Shown: piece after piece, positions 31,091 to 42,194 of the stretch
How positions within the stretch are numbered: the first letter of the stretch is position 1
How the letters are laid out: each line of letters opens with the position of its first letter
Assembly (NCBI GenBank): GCA_963210315.1
Contig: OY723249.1
Location: 1,922,569-1,986,568, forward strand
Direction: 5' to 3'
DNA length: 64,000 nt
Source: Rhynchopus euleeides
Taxonomy: Eukaryota; Euglenozoa; Diplonemea; Diplonemida; Diplonemidae
The notes under the pieces: generated by a model
Seen by the model: only the letters and a program-made list of their open reading frames with translations
The model's database searches: none
What the model was told of the DNA's origin: nothing
Translations under genes and position numbers: made by a program

Positions 31091-32238
31091 GGGGGGGTCA
31101 AATGCCACCCTTTTACGTGGACAAACACGATTTTTCAAAAAACCGGCGCAGAGGCCCCAAAGCCCCCGTAAACCCTCCAAACCCCCCCAGATCGGTCCGG
31201 AAACCCATCGAACCCCACTTTTCCACCATTCCGGGCACCTCAGGTGCCCGAATTGGGGTACCTAAATTTTGTGCCACCGTTTGGTACCGTACAGTGCCAC
31301 TGTGTGGGAGGTTGGAAAAGAAAATGCCCCAACACACCACATCTGAGGGTTGCAATGCATGTTGCTTGCCAACCACGTCATCCGGTGGGTGTCAGGCGCT
31401 ATGTAGGTGGCATTAGCCAGGTCTTCGATGAGTTCTGGCTTGTATATGTACCTCCCTGCCACCATGCACCGGGAGGCTGCCTGTAGGTACGGAACAAGTC
31501 CAGATGGTCGTGTGATTCCTGTGCAGCAGTGCTCCACAACCGGGATGTGTTGACAACGACTGTTGCAACACGAGCTGTACATTCCGGGAACACACGAAGT
31601 GCGCTGTCGTGGTACCCATTGTGCCAGAATTGGTAGTTGCTGCGGTCTACTTTGCCTGGCCCAAGAGCACTGGTACTGAACGGTGCAATATGCGTGGCGA
31701 GGTGAATGCAACGGAAGGGCGCAAAGTCAATACAGCTCTCGGATGGCGGGTGGTGGTGCCACTAGTGTGTGACGTTCACTCGAGGATACAACGCATCACA
31801 ATGAATCAGCAACCGTGGACCGAGTACAATACGCTCTCTGTGGCTGGTGTGGGGGACAAAGGCAGTGCCTGTGCCGCAGGCAGGGAGGTACATATACAAG
31901 CCAGAACACATCGAAGACCTGGCTCATGCCACCTACATAGCGCCTGACACCCACCGGATGACGTGGTTGGCAAGCAACATGCATTGCAACCCTCAGATGT
32001 GGTGTGTTGGGGCATTTTCTTTTCCAACCTCCCACACAGTGGCACTGTCCGGTACCAAACGGTGGCACAAAATTTAGGTACCCCAATTCGGGCACCTGAG
32101 GTGCCCGGAATGGTGGAAAAGTGGGGTTCGATGGGTTTCCGGACCGATCTGGGGGGGTTTGGAGGGTTTACGGGGGCTTTGGGGCCTCTGCGCCGGTTTT
32201 TTGAAAAATCGTGTTTGTCACCCCCATTTGACCCCCCC
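31091..32238 (+). mobile_element. Long-palindrome element B, copy 2
   Basis: Same orientation as copy 1 and nearly identical (for example GGTACCGTACAG instead of GGTACCGGACAG in the left arm). Flanked on both sides by TA within C tracts. Its right end lies 142 bp before the NAA50 start codon, and the C tract that follows is directly joined to CAG. Confidence 0.9.
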
Positions 32239-32380
32239 TACCCCCCCCCCCCCCCCCCCAGCAAGCCCCCTGTTCCTGCATTGGCGTCTGTCTTCCCTCC
32301 CGGGCATGATGGCCCAGGCTATCCGTGGGTGCACATCCACACCACACACCCCACGCCACACGCAGAGAGGCCAGCTCACG

Positions 32381-33251
32381 ATGGCCGAGGCAGCAAACCA
32401 CCATGATCCGGTATGCCACGTTGCAGCCATGCCATTCGGCGCGGCCATTCCTTCCTTTTGCCTGACGTTGCCTGTGTGTTATTGCACTTGGGGGTGGGGT
32501 GGCGAACCGGCCCCCAGCTAGGCTGCGGGGAAGTAGCGCCCCGCGAGTGAGATGTCATGTGACACCCTTGTTGTCATGCCCCTTCCCCTGCAGAGCGAGA
32601 GCAGCATCGAGATGCCCAAGGGCGTGACTCTGCTGCGCATGGATGCCAAGCGTATCGAGATGATCAAGCTTCTGAACGAGGCAACCTTCCCCGTGATGTA
32701 CCAGCCTGTGTTCTACGACAACCTCTACTCGCAAGGGCGCGACTGGTCGTGGCTTGCGCATTACTACACCGAGACGCTGGTGGGTGCGATCTGCTGCAGG
32801 CTGGAGGCGGAGGGGCGTGTGTACATCATGACGCTTGGCGTGTTGGAGCCCTACCGTCGGATGGGGATCGCGAGCGCCCTGCTGCGCACTGCGATGGCGG
32901 AGGTATGTGCAACTTTGTTTGCTTTGCCACGGTGAAGAGAGGCAGTGGGGGGCGTGCGGCGTGCAGTGTGTTTTGAGAAACCCGCCTCGAAAATCACCCT
33001 GCAACGCCTCGGCAACGCCCCCTTCGCACACCATACTGCCGCTCCATTGTCATACACACCTCCACCACCACTCCCAGGCACGGAAGAGCCCCGAGGTGAA
33101 GTCCCTTTCCCTGCACGTGCAGACGACACACCAGGTTGCGATCGACTTCTACAAGTCCTTTGGGTTTGAGATTAAGGAAACGGTGAAGGACTACTACAAG
33201 AACCTGGGGGCTGACGCCTACCTGCTGTCCCTGGACGTGTCTTCGCAGTAA
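32381..33251 (+). CDS. NAA50: N-alpha-acetyltransferase 50 (GNAT family)
   Basis: Exons 32381-32410, 32594-32902 and 33078-33251 give 170 residues (human NAA50 has 169). The whole GNAT fold aligns: FPVMY substrate loop (F42, P43, Y46), VGAICCR, YIMTLGVLEPYRRMGIA (acetyl-CoA loop RRMGIA, 98-103), LHVQ, AIDFYKSFGFEI, DYYKNLGADAYLL. Residues equivalent to the catalytic Tyr73 and His112 of the human enzyme are present (Y87, H126). The family acetylates N-terminal Met-hydrophobic starts and, in other eukaryotes, associates with the NatA complex and supports sister chromatid cohesion. Donors are GTATGC and GTATGT. Element B copy 2 sits just upstream without disrupting the gene. Confidence 0.93.
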
Positions 33252-34778
33252 ATGGGCACCTGTGGGGGGGTGGACGGATCGACCGTGCTGAGGGCCACGC
33301 GGCACTGGGCCTGCGGGTGGGTAGAGAGTGGCGGTGTTGCCTCGCGCGGTTGAGCTCACCCCACCCCCCCTCGCACACCCTGCCGGGCGTCCCCTGTGTG
33401 TGTGCCCCTCACACGCCGTGGCGCGTGTGGGGTAGTCTTGTGCAAGCCCTCTGTTCGTGGGCTGTAGAGCAGTTTTGGCCATCAGAAATTCCCGGAACAG
33501 AGGTGGTGTGTGTTTTGCTCGTGCAGGCGCCACGTTGCGTGGGCCTCGTCACGTCTCACGCCTTTTTCAAAAGGCGAAGGTCAAAAGAGAACGCGGATGC
33601 GGACAGAGGGGGGCGGTATCCCCTTTTTCGAGGGCCAGCTGGTGTGCAGCACAACGTCGGAAAAAAATACATCAAGAGAATAAAGGGAGATACAATATGC
33701 CAGCAAATACCCCACCTAGAGGCTGTCTCTGCTTCCCCCCGCCCCCCTCTCCTGCCTGCAGCCCTCTGCCATTCGCCCTGGCAAAATGTTGATTCGTCAC
33801 CCGTATTTTTCCATGCCTCCTTCAGAGAGGGCTGGTTTCAGCAAATAAAATACATTTCATTCTCAAGAAAAGTGGGTGATGTGCTCGCTGCAGCGTTTGA
33901 CCTCCCCTTCCCGCCCTGTCGCACTGCGTGCCTGATGCGCACTCACCTGTTGAGTCGGATGGGATCTGCGGAGATGTCCCCCACCCCCACTTTGCGCGAT
34001 CGTCTCTGGAGCAGTTGGAGCACGTTTTGTGTCTGTCGACTCGGCCGAGTTTACGGCTCTCGCGAACCCGACTCAGCATCCCCCCACACACCACCACCAC
34101 CACAACCTTTAGTTTTATAGCAACATGTCATGCCTCATCTGGGTGTGCTTTTCCCGTTAGCATTTTCAGATCCAGGGCTGGAGAGGGAGAGGGAGGGGGG
34201 TGGGGGTGGGGGTGGTGCGATGTTTGGGGAGTGTTGCCGAAAACCATGCACGCATATATATGGTGTGTGTGTGTGTGTGTGCGCGCAAACGCCAGACAGC
34301 GGGTGGTTGTCTGGGGATGGGAGGTGGCTCTCATGTGATGGAGGATCATCGGCGCACAAAAAAGTTTTAAAAAGAGGCGGGGCTGGGGGGGGTGGGGGGT
34401 GGGGGGTGGTGGGTGGTGCGAAGCAACGAACGCAGTATAATACTAAAGCAGCACCGGCGTTGTGAGTCAGGATTGTTATTGCGGGTAGGTGAAAGGGAGG
34501 TGTGTGTGTGTTTTGAGTATGGGAAGGTTAGGCGAGAACCCTGCCCACCCCGATGCAACGCCGCCAGCAGCCCCACCCAACCCGTTATTTCAGCCAGGGC
34601 GTGTTGCGCCCTTTCCGTTCCTCGCACCGAGTGCCGAAGAATACGGCAGCATCCATGTGGGTGGTGTTGTGGGCGGGTTTTTGATTGTCCCAACCTCCCT
34701 TAGGCACACGCCACGCCACATCCGACTTCACCCATCAGGGGGTGGGCGGTACGAGCGGCCAAGCCACTCTACTTTACC
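33252..34778. other. 1.5 kb intergenic region
   Basis: No gene recognised. Contains a TG/GC dinucleotide run at 34262-34290, G-rich tracts at 34190-34215 and 34380-34420, and a 60-bp T/C-rich stretch ahead of the next gene. ORFs of 100-260 residues here lack domain features. Confidence 0.4.
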
Positions 34779-37073
34779 ATGGATGGGTTCGCAGACGAAG
34801 CCATGCTGAACGGGCAGCAAATGTATGCCATGTTTGAGTGACATGTGGTTCCTCGACCCTGTGTCAAAGCTGTCCCGACACCGTGCCAAGTGTATGACAC
34901 CCAACACCCACGTCGTTGCAGAGCCGATGCGATGCTTGCCGCCTCCCGCGATGTCATCGAGATGACGCAGGACGACTGCCTACAGTTTGTCCACGGTATG
35001 CCACTGTGTTGAAGCGTCAACACAGACAGATGAAATCGCACAGAACTTTTTTTTGAATCAGAGAACGAGATTGTCACCCAGCTTTCGAACGGAAGGTGCT
35101 GCCCTTCTGTTCTGCCAACCTGCTCTCTCCACAACCCCACCTCTGAGGCAAATGGAAACGCATCAACCACTCTCAACCCACGCCCCCACCACAGGCTCCT
35201 ATGAGTACGGCACCACCGTCTACCGTATCCTGGAAGGCCTGATGGAGACTGTCTGTGTGCTCCTCGCTGTCGCACCCGTCCGCATGAAGAAGACAGGCGA
35301 GCGGAGCTACCTGCGCCCTGGATTTCGCCTCCTGAGCGATACCAACGAGTTCCACATGAGGGTACGTGCGGTGGAGCGCAGCACAGTGCCCTCGGGGGTG
35401 CTGTCGCACATCCTGCCGCTGGTGCAGATGCTCGCCATCGTGCCCCTCGGCATCGACGTGCCGAAGTGCGGGCTGGTGCTGCGGGAGTGGTGCATCTCGA
35501 TGTCCGACTTCCACAACGCCAAAGCTAAGGGCGCTGCGGAGTCCGCCACCCTCGAGAGCCTGCTGCAGCAGCGCAGCAAGGGGGCGCCGCGCGGGGGGCC
35601 CGCGGGCATGCGCCCGAACATCTCGCCGTCGCCCCGTGCGAAGCAGTCGCCTGGCCACGCCTCCCCGCCCGCACCGCAGTACACCTCGCCCTCCCCCGTG
35701 CGCTCGCTGTCCCCCATGCAGTCGATGTCGCCGCAGAGCCAGCCGCGCCGGTCGCTGTCACCGGAAGCCCCTGTGGCCGGGGTGCGGGTGAGGTCGCCTC
35801 CGTCGCCCAAGTCTCCCAAGTCGCCACGGTCGCCCCGGTCGCCGCCCGCGCTGAACCTCAACACCACAGGGGGCGCGCTGCACGTCGGGGGGACGTGGGC
35901 CCGGTCCCCCACGGGCAGGTCGCCCAGGGGGCGGTCGCCACGCACCCCGCAGCAGCAGCCGGTGTCGCCGCGCTCGCAGGCGTCGCCCCGGTCGCGCACC
36001 CCGCAGCCGGTGTCGCCTCGGTCGGGGCTGTCGGGGGGGCGTGCGTCGCACCCTGTGCGGGAGAGCCGCTCCCTCAGCAGGTCTCCTGCGTCTGGCAGGC
36101 GCGACTCTGTGCCTGCCGCATACCAGCAGCCCGAGCTGCCGCAGACGCCGCCGCACCTGCGTGGCCCCTCCGGGCAGTCAGTGCCGGTGGTGGGGTCTGC
36201 CGCAGCTGCCGCCCTGCGGCAGTCATCGCCGCTGTCGGCGCATACGGCGGCAGGGCTGCCGCCTCTGCCGCCGCCCTCGCCCCGCATGGCGGGGGGCGGT
36301 GCGGCTGGCGCTGGCGCAGCAGGGCCCCCGCCGAGCGATGCAGAGCTGCACCGCCACGCCAAGGTGGTGAGGGAGATGACACCTGCAGAGCGCGACGCGT
36401 TGGTGCGCCTCACGGCGACGTCGCAGGACCCGGGCAACCGCGTCATGACGAAGTCGCCGGTGCGCCTGGCGGAGCTGGACTACGCTAGGGGCGTGTCGCT
36501 CGAGGGGCCTGACGGCTACGTCGCTGCGTCCCCCCCGCAGTCGCCGCCGCGGGCCCACGTGCCACAGGTGCAGCCCGTGCAGCATGCTGTTCACGCCGCT
36601 GCGCAACAGGCGCATGTGCAGCACGCCCCTCCCCCGCACATCCCGCAGCAGCATTCCCCGTGGGCACCACCCCTTCCCGCGCCGCAGACGCCCCGCTCGC
36701 ATGCCCCCGTCAGCCCGCGTGAGATGCGTGAGGCGGACCTGCGGCAGTGGCTCATCATCCGTGGGATGGAGCGGTACTACGACACGCTCAACCAGCACGG
36801 CATCTACCTTGTGGAGGACCTGCAGACGGCAACCGATGCGACGCTCAGCTTCCTCCCCATCGGTATGTCTTGCCCTCTTATAGCTCGCTGTGGATATGAG
36901 GAGGTCTTCGTGAATCGGCAGTTGCAGTTGTTATCGGCGCTTCATTTTGCATGGCCTCAAAATTGCTATTTTCGGCACCTAAATGCAGGCCCCACCCTAT
37001 CCACCCCCCCTCCCCCCACGCAGGTCCAAAGAGGAAGCTTCTGGCGTATGCTTCTGGAAAGCTCCGTCCCTAG
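34779..37073 (+). CDS. SAM-domain protein with long Ser/Pro-rich linker
   Basis: Four exons (34779-34822, 34922-34995, 35195-36862, 37024-37073) give 611 residues; all donors are GTATGY and all phases match. Residues ~1-170 form a helical/beta globular region of unknown type. Residues ~190-540 are a low-complexity linker with dozens of SP, SPRS and SPPQSP units, likely phosphorylated by proline-directed kinases. The last ~60 residues are a SAM domain (ADLRQWLIIRGMERYYDTL, ...VEDLQTATDATLSFLPI, GPKRKLLAYA), and the final helix is supplied by the tiny exon 4, which supports the splice. SAM domains bind proteins or RNA and polymerise; a scaffold role is likely. Confidence 0.75.
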
Positions 37074-38513
37074 TTGTTGTCCTGCGCAGGTGTTATGACG
37101 AGAGGAGTGGGCTGACCCAGCCTGCGAGGTTGTGTCCGGAGAACCATGTCGGCAGAGCAGGGCAGAGCAGCACCGGGGGGGTGTGTGGGGCGTGGCAGAC
37201 TGCACCTGGCTCGAACCACCCACCCCCCCCCCCCCCCCCGCCCGCCCATTGTATGTTATTTCACAGTTGTGTCACGCCTGTTCTATCACTGCCTGAGTCC
37301 CACATGCCCAGTTTTGTATCGATTCCCCCCCCTTTCCCCCTTCGCTCCCCCGCCCCCCCCTATTCCCGCTGTGCCACCAAGGCTTGGCGATCAGAAAGTG
37401 ATCAGGAAAGGGTGCCTCCTCCCAGCTTGGAGTGGGCTTGCACAATGAGGGGATCCATTTGCTTTTTTATTTTTGCGCACTTGATCAGGGGGGTTCGGCA
37501 CCCCCCCGCTAGAAAACGGGTTCAGGTGTCGCTTGGTGGGGATGTTGTTAACTCATGCGCCCCTCCCCCCCACATCCCCTGCTCGCTGTGCGCTACGCCG
37601 TGGTAGCGTTTTGAGGTACTTTTTTCAGGTTTTTAGTTCTTTCTGGTGTTATTTTAGATATGTACATGGCAACCCTTTTGGCCAGAGCAGGAAGGGTGTC
37701 TTGCTGCTGGCGGGCCGTGGTGGAGGGTGCAGCGAAGGGGCGCATCTGCTGCCTCATCGTATCGACCCCCCACTCCCCCCCCGCCTCCAGACCAAAAGAG
37801 CGCAGGAAACAGCAGCAAAACGCCCCCACAGCTTCTCCCCTAGAGCGCTTGGCTTTGTGTCGTTGATGCCATGCTCATTGGCTTCCATTTCACAAGCACG
37901 CCTCCCCGCCTTGCTCCCAAAAGGGTCGTTCCCTTTCCCTCTCTGTTCGGAATTTAGTTGTGTTGTGCTGGTGCCGGGTGGCGCGTAGATCTGTTGGAAA
38001 TGTTGTGGTTTTTTGGGTGTGCGGGGGGTCATGTGTGAGTTGGGTGGGTGGAAGCGAGAGCGCACATATCAGCCCAATTGTTTTCTCACCATCCCCGCCC
38101 CCCCACCCCCCCCTGTCCCGTGTCCGTGCATCAGCCTTTTGGGCCATCGAGGCAATCTGTTGTACGAAACAGAACAGAACAAAGCGCCATCGCATCCGAT
38201 CACATCTGATGTGCCATCTGTGCCAGTTGGAGTTCCATGGTGTGCCAATCTGGCATCCTCGTCTTCATGCCGCTCCACCTGCACCCCCCAGCGAAGTGGC
38301 AGCAGGCACGCCTCTAAACAAAACAGGGGCGGCTGTCATGGTGGCTTGAGTATACGTCGCATCGAATCAGCAACAGTCAACCCCTTTCCCTCCCCAACTT
38401 TCCACATCGCATGCAAACACACTTTCTGCTCTCATTGCGATGTTCACCAGGCCCGACCAACCCAACCACCTTGTCAAGGCAGCACACGGCACCTGCCGGG
38501 GGGGCGGGGGAAG
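37074..38513. other. 1.4 kb intergenic region
   Basis: C tracts at 37220-37240, 37326-37365 and 37500-37506; a purine-rich stretch near 37790-37830; C/T-rich tract 38095-38120. No gene recognised. Confidence 0.4.
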
Positions 38514-40136
38514 ATGGGGTGTTTCGATGGGGTTGCGCTTGTCCGTCTTGGGTCTGTCCACACCTTCTGCTGCCTGTGCATCCTGGGCGCTGTGGCCTTC
38601 GGGATGGTCGGGATGCTGGGGTGGCACAGCATCAGCGGGAGGGACCGGAGGCGGGGGACGTGCACCATTCCCGACCCTTCGGCTTTCCAATGCGAGTGTG
38701 CGACGTGGCAGGACACAGGCGCGGGTGTGATGTGCACCAGCTACGAGGCGTTCTTCACCAACGTTCAGTTCGCTCTGACCAGCGGGGAGCGCCCCCTCCT
38801 CGCGCAGAACGGAGGGACGACGGACAACACGACATGCGCTCTGAAACTCGGTCCGAACACCGTCACAACCTGCTTGCAGAGCACCATAGATTTCACTTCA
38901 TCCTCGACGGCGTGCAACCTGCACGACCTGACCCGCAACTGCTTCATCAACGACGACCTGGGTGACAAAGGCAAAGGCGAATACCTTGCCCTGTGGATAG
39001 CAGGCATCATATGGGGTGGCCTCGCCGTCCTCTGCCTGGTGGGTGTGCTCATCTTCGAGGCGGGGTGGCGCACACGGCGCCACCGGAAGCTGCTGGAGGA
39101 CGACACACCCCAGAGCGCGGAGGAGATCCCCGGGCTCTGCTCGGGTGTGCATTTGGCAGGGGACCCTGTCGCCGCCAAGGTGCAGGGGAACTGGTCCCAC
39201 GGGAAGGTCGACAGGCGTACCCCCAACGGGCACTACGCAGTGCGCATCGACACCAGGGTCTATGAGGTGCCGAAAGACTCCGTGCGCTCCGCAGGCTTCA
39301 CAGAAGGCATGTGGGTCACCGCCGCCGAAGACATCCCTGGCACCGCAGGCAGCCCGCCCTGCCCCTGCGGCCTCCTCGGCATGGTCACCGCCGCCGGCCC
39401 GTCGGAGGTCCACGTGGCGATGGCTGGCGCCAGCATCAACGCCACCGCAGGGCAGGTCGTGCCCTCCCCTGCCGTGCGGAGGGGGCACGTCGTGGAGGTC
39501 AGCGCCTTCGGCGCAGACGGGCCATGGGAGGAGGGTGTAGTGCGCTCCATCGTGGGCGATGGCATTGTGCTGGTGAACCGCCCGGGGAACGACCCCAAGG
39601 CATTCCACTGGGTGCGCAGACCGCATAACGTGCAGATCGAGCGCCTGCCCGACCCGGACGAGATGGCGGTGCCGGCCCACTTTGTGTTTGTCGACCCCAA
39701 TTCCTCCCTGGCGCCCACAGTGATGACGAAGGAGCAGGTGGATCTCTATGGGGGGGTGCGGAAGGTTGCCAAGGAGCTCTCGGAGCACCGTGCTGCACCC
39801 ACAGGGAAGCTGGCGCTGTCAGCCGGTATTCTGTCCGGCACAACCCTCGTGGCAAAGCATCTGGAGCGGCAGGAGCGGGCGTTGCAGAATAAGACGGTGT
39901 CGGTGCACGCCCCGCCGTCAGCAGCAGCAGCGGTGGGAGGTGTGGGCCAGCCGGGGCCCCTGTCCCCGGGGATGCGCATGCAGACGCCAGCAGATCTCGC
40001 AACCAGCGGTGACCCGGCCATACGGCGGAGCACCCCTTCGACACACTCGCTGCACCCCCTCCTCCCACCCGCCTCCACCCCCAGGATGCCACCGAATGAG
40101 ATGGAGAGGTCCGCAGCAACCACAGTCCCCTTCTAA
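38514..40136 (+). CDS. Two-TM protein with beta-rich (Tudor-like?) cytosolic tail
   Basis: 540 residues from ATG 38514, one exon. A hydrophobic segment lies at about 13-35, then a Cys-rich loop (about 40-155, about nine Cys and an NTT site), then a second membrane helix (about 157-183). The remaining ~355 residues are soluble. Two stretches of the tail look like small beta barrels of Tudor/agenet type: residues ~220-265 (VAAKVQGNWSHGKVD, NGHYAVRID, VPKDSVR) and ~325-385 (RGHVVEVSA, GPWEEGVVRSI, GIVLVNRPG, FHWVRRP). The end is Ser/Pro-rich. I do not recognise the family; the Tudor-like reading is inference from pattern only. Confidence 0.65.
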   Translation: MGCFDGVALVRLGSVHTFCCLCILGAVAFGMVGMLGWHSISGRDRRRGTCTIPDPSAFQCECATWQDTGAGVMCTSYEAFFTNVQFALTSGERPLLAQNGGTTDNTTCALKLGPNTVTTCLQSTIDFTSSSTACNLHDLTRNCFINDDLGDKGKGEYLALWIAGIIWGGLAVLCLVGVLIFEAGWRTRRHRKLLEDDTPQSAEEIPGLCSGVHLAGDPVAAKVQGNWSHGKVDRRTPNGHYAVRIDTRVYEVPKDSVRSAGFTEGMWVTAAEDIPGTAGSPPCPCGLLGMVTAAGPSEVHVAMAGASINATAGQVVPSPAVRRGHVVEVSAFGADGPWEEGVVRSIVGDGIVLVNRPGNDPKAFHWVRRPHNVQIERLPDPDEMAVPAHFVFVDPNSSLAPTVMTKEQVDLYGGVRKVAKELSEHRAAPTGKLALSAGILSGTTLVAKHLERQERALQNKTVSVHAPPSAAAAVGGVGQPGPLSPGMRMQTPADLATSGDPAIRRSTPSTHSLHPLLPPASTPRMPPNEMERSAATTVPF

Positions 40137-40906
40137 ACCTAGAATTTAACCGAAAAAAACGGGGGTGGTGGTGGTGGAGGGTGGACAGGGGCAGTGAGAG
40201 TGCTAGAAAGGATAGGCTGGGTGGTGCTCTGCGAGTGTCCCCTCATAAATGGTGGCTTGTCTGCTGTACGTTAGGGCTAGGGAGGGGTAGGGGTATGGTT
40301 GTCTCTGTGCCAAATAAATGCCGGTTTCCCTGCACCCGCCGCAGGACCAGCTTCGTCTTCAGAGTTACCCCGATACGATCGACACACTGCTGCGGACGGC
40401 AACCCACACTCATGCAGCTACTGACACGGGATAATGGACAGAGGGGGGTGGGAGGGTGCGTGCGTGTGTGGACATGCGTTCCACGCGCGGCGCATGCTCC
40501 CAAAATCTGAAAGAAGACGCCCGCCCAGCGGGAAGTTGGGATGTGAGGGTGGAGTGAGGCCTCGGGTGGGTGGTACGTGTGCGGAATGCGTGTGTGGTGT
40601 GCTCTTGTGTGCGCACCCACGCGCCCAACTCTACCACCCTTTCCCCTCCTCGGCCCAGCCTCTCTCCGGGATCTAACAGTGCAGAATGGCGCAGAGCAGC
40701 TCCTCCCGTCGCACACGTTGGCTTTCTTTGGTTGTGAGACGCACTCAGATGTTGTTGGAAATTGTTCATCTTCCTCAACCACCCCACACACGCAACAAAG
40801 CCGGCGCCGTGTGAGGGTGGGCAATGGGGAAGGCGGATATTTTTCAACCACAACCGAGCAGCGTTGTTTCAGCTGCGAGCGACCCACACCACCCCCCCCC
40901 CCCCCC
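40137..40906. other. Intergenic spacer
   Basis: G-rich at 40159-40190, otherwise unique; ends in the C tract hosting element B copy 3. No gene seen. Confidence 0.4.
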
Positions 40907-40908
40907 TA

Positions 40909-42056
40909 GGGGGGGTCAAATGGGGGTGACAAACACGATTTTTCAAAAAACCGGCGCAGAGGCCCCAAAGCCCCCGTAAACCCTCCAAACCCCCCCAGAT
41001 CGGTCCGGAAACCCATCGAACCCCACTTTTCCACCATTCCGGGCACCTCAGGTGCCCGAATTGGGGTACCTAAATTTTGTGCCACCGTTTGGTACCGTAC
41101 AGTGCCACTGTGTGGGAGGTTGGAAAAGAAAATGCCCCAACACACCACATCTGAGGGTTGCAATGCATGTTGCTTGCCAACCACGTCATCCGGTGGGTGT
41201 CAGGCGCTATGTAGGTGGCATCAGCCAGGTCTTCGATGTGTTCTGGCTTGTATATGTACCTCCCTGCCTGCGGCACAGGCACTGCCTTTGTCCCCCACAC
41301 CAGCCACAGAGAGCGTATTGTACTCGGTCCACGGTTGCTGATTCATTGTGATGCGTTGTATCCTCGAGTGAACGTCACACACTAGTGACACCACCACCCG
41401 CCATCCGAGAGCTGTATTGACTTTGCGCGCTTCCGTTGCATTCACCTCGCCACGCATATTGCACTGTTCAGTACCAGTGCTCTTGGGCCAGGCAAAGTAG
41501 ACCGCAGCAACTACCAATTCTGGCACAATGGGTACCACGACAGCGCACTTCGTGTGTTCCCGGAATGTACAGCTCGTGTTGCAACAGTCGTTGTCAACAC
41601 ATCCCGGTTGTGGAGCACTGCTGCACAGGAATCACACGACCATCTGGACTTGTTCCGTACCTACAGGCAGCCTCCCGGTGCATGGTGGCAGGGAGGTACA
41701 TATACAAGCCAGAACTCATCGAAGACCTGGCTAATGCCACCTACATAGCGCCTGACACCCACCGGATGACGTGGTTGGCAAGCAACATGCATTGCAACCC
41801 TCAGATGTGGTGTATTGGGGCATTTTCTTTTCCAACCTCCCACACAGTGGCACTGTCCGGTACCAAACGGTGGCACAAAATTTAGGTACCCCAATTCGGG
41901 CACCTGAGGTGCCCGGAATGGTGGAAAAGTGGGGTTCGATGGGTTTCCGGACCGATCTGGGGGGATTTGGAGGGTTTACGGGGGCTTTGGGGCCTCTGCG
42001 CCGGTTTTTTGAAAAATCGTGTTTGTCCACGTAAAAGGGTGGCATTTGACCCCCCC
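40909..42056 (-). mobile_element. Long-palindrome element B, copy 3
   Basis: Core is inverted relative to copies 1 and 2. Still flanked by TA inside C tracts that read as C on the + strand on both sides. Its right end is 138 bp upstream of the nucleotide-sugar transporter ATG. Confidence 0.9.
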
Positions 42057-42194
42057 TACCCCCCCCCCCCCCCCCGCTAAACAGACATTACACATCGCGC
42101 CACTACACACCCCCCCCTCCTCCCTCTACCCTTTCTTCCCTCCTGTCCCTGCCTCTGCCAATCACGGGCACACCCCCCCCCCCCCCCCTGAAAG

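Noticed and set aside
31262-31711. ORFs of up to 150 residues inside element B
   Set aside because: They are kept only because the copies are nearly identical; the same palindrome is open in many frames and no transposase motif is present.
33317-34120. 267-residue ORF downstream of NAA50
   Set aside because: No domain, irregular composition, and overlapping ORFs on the other strand; treated as chance.
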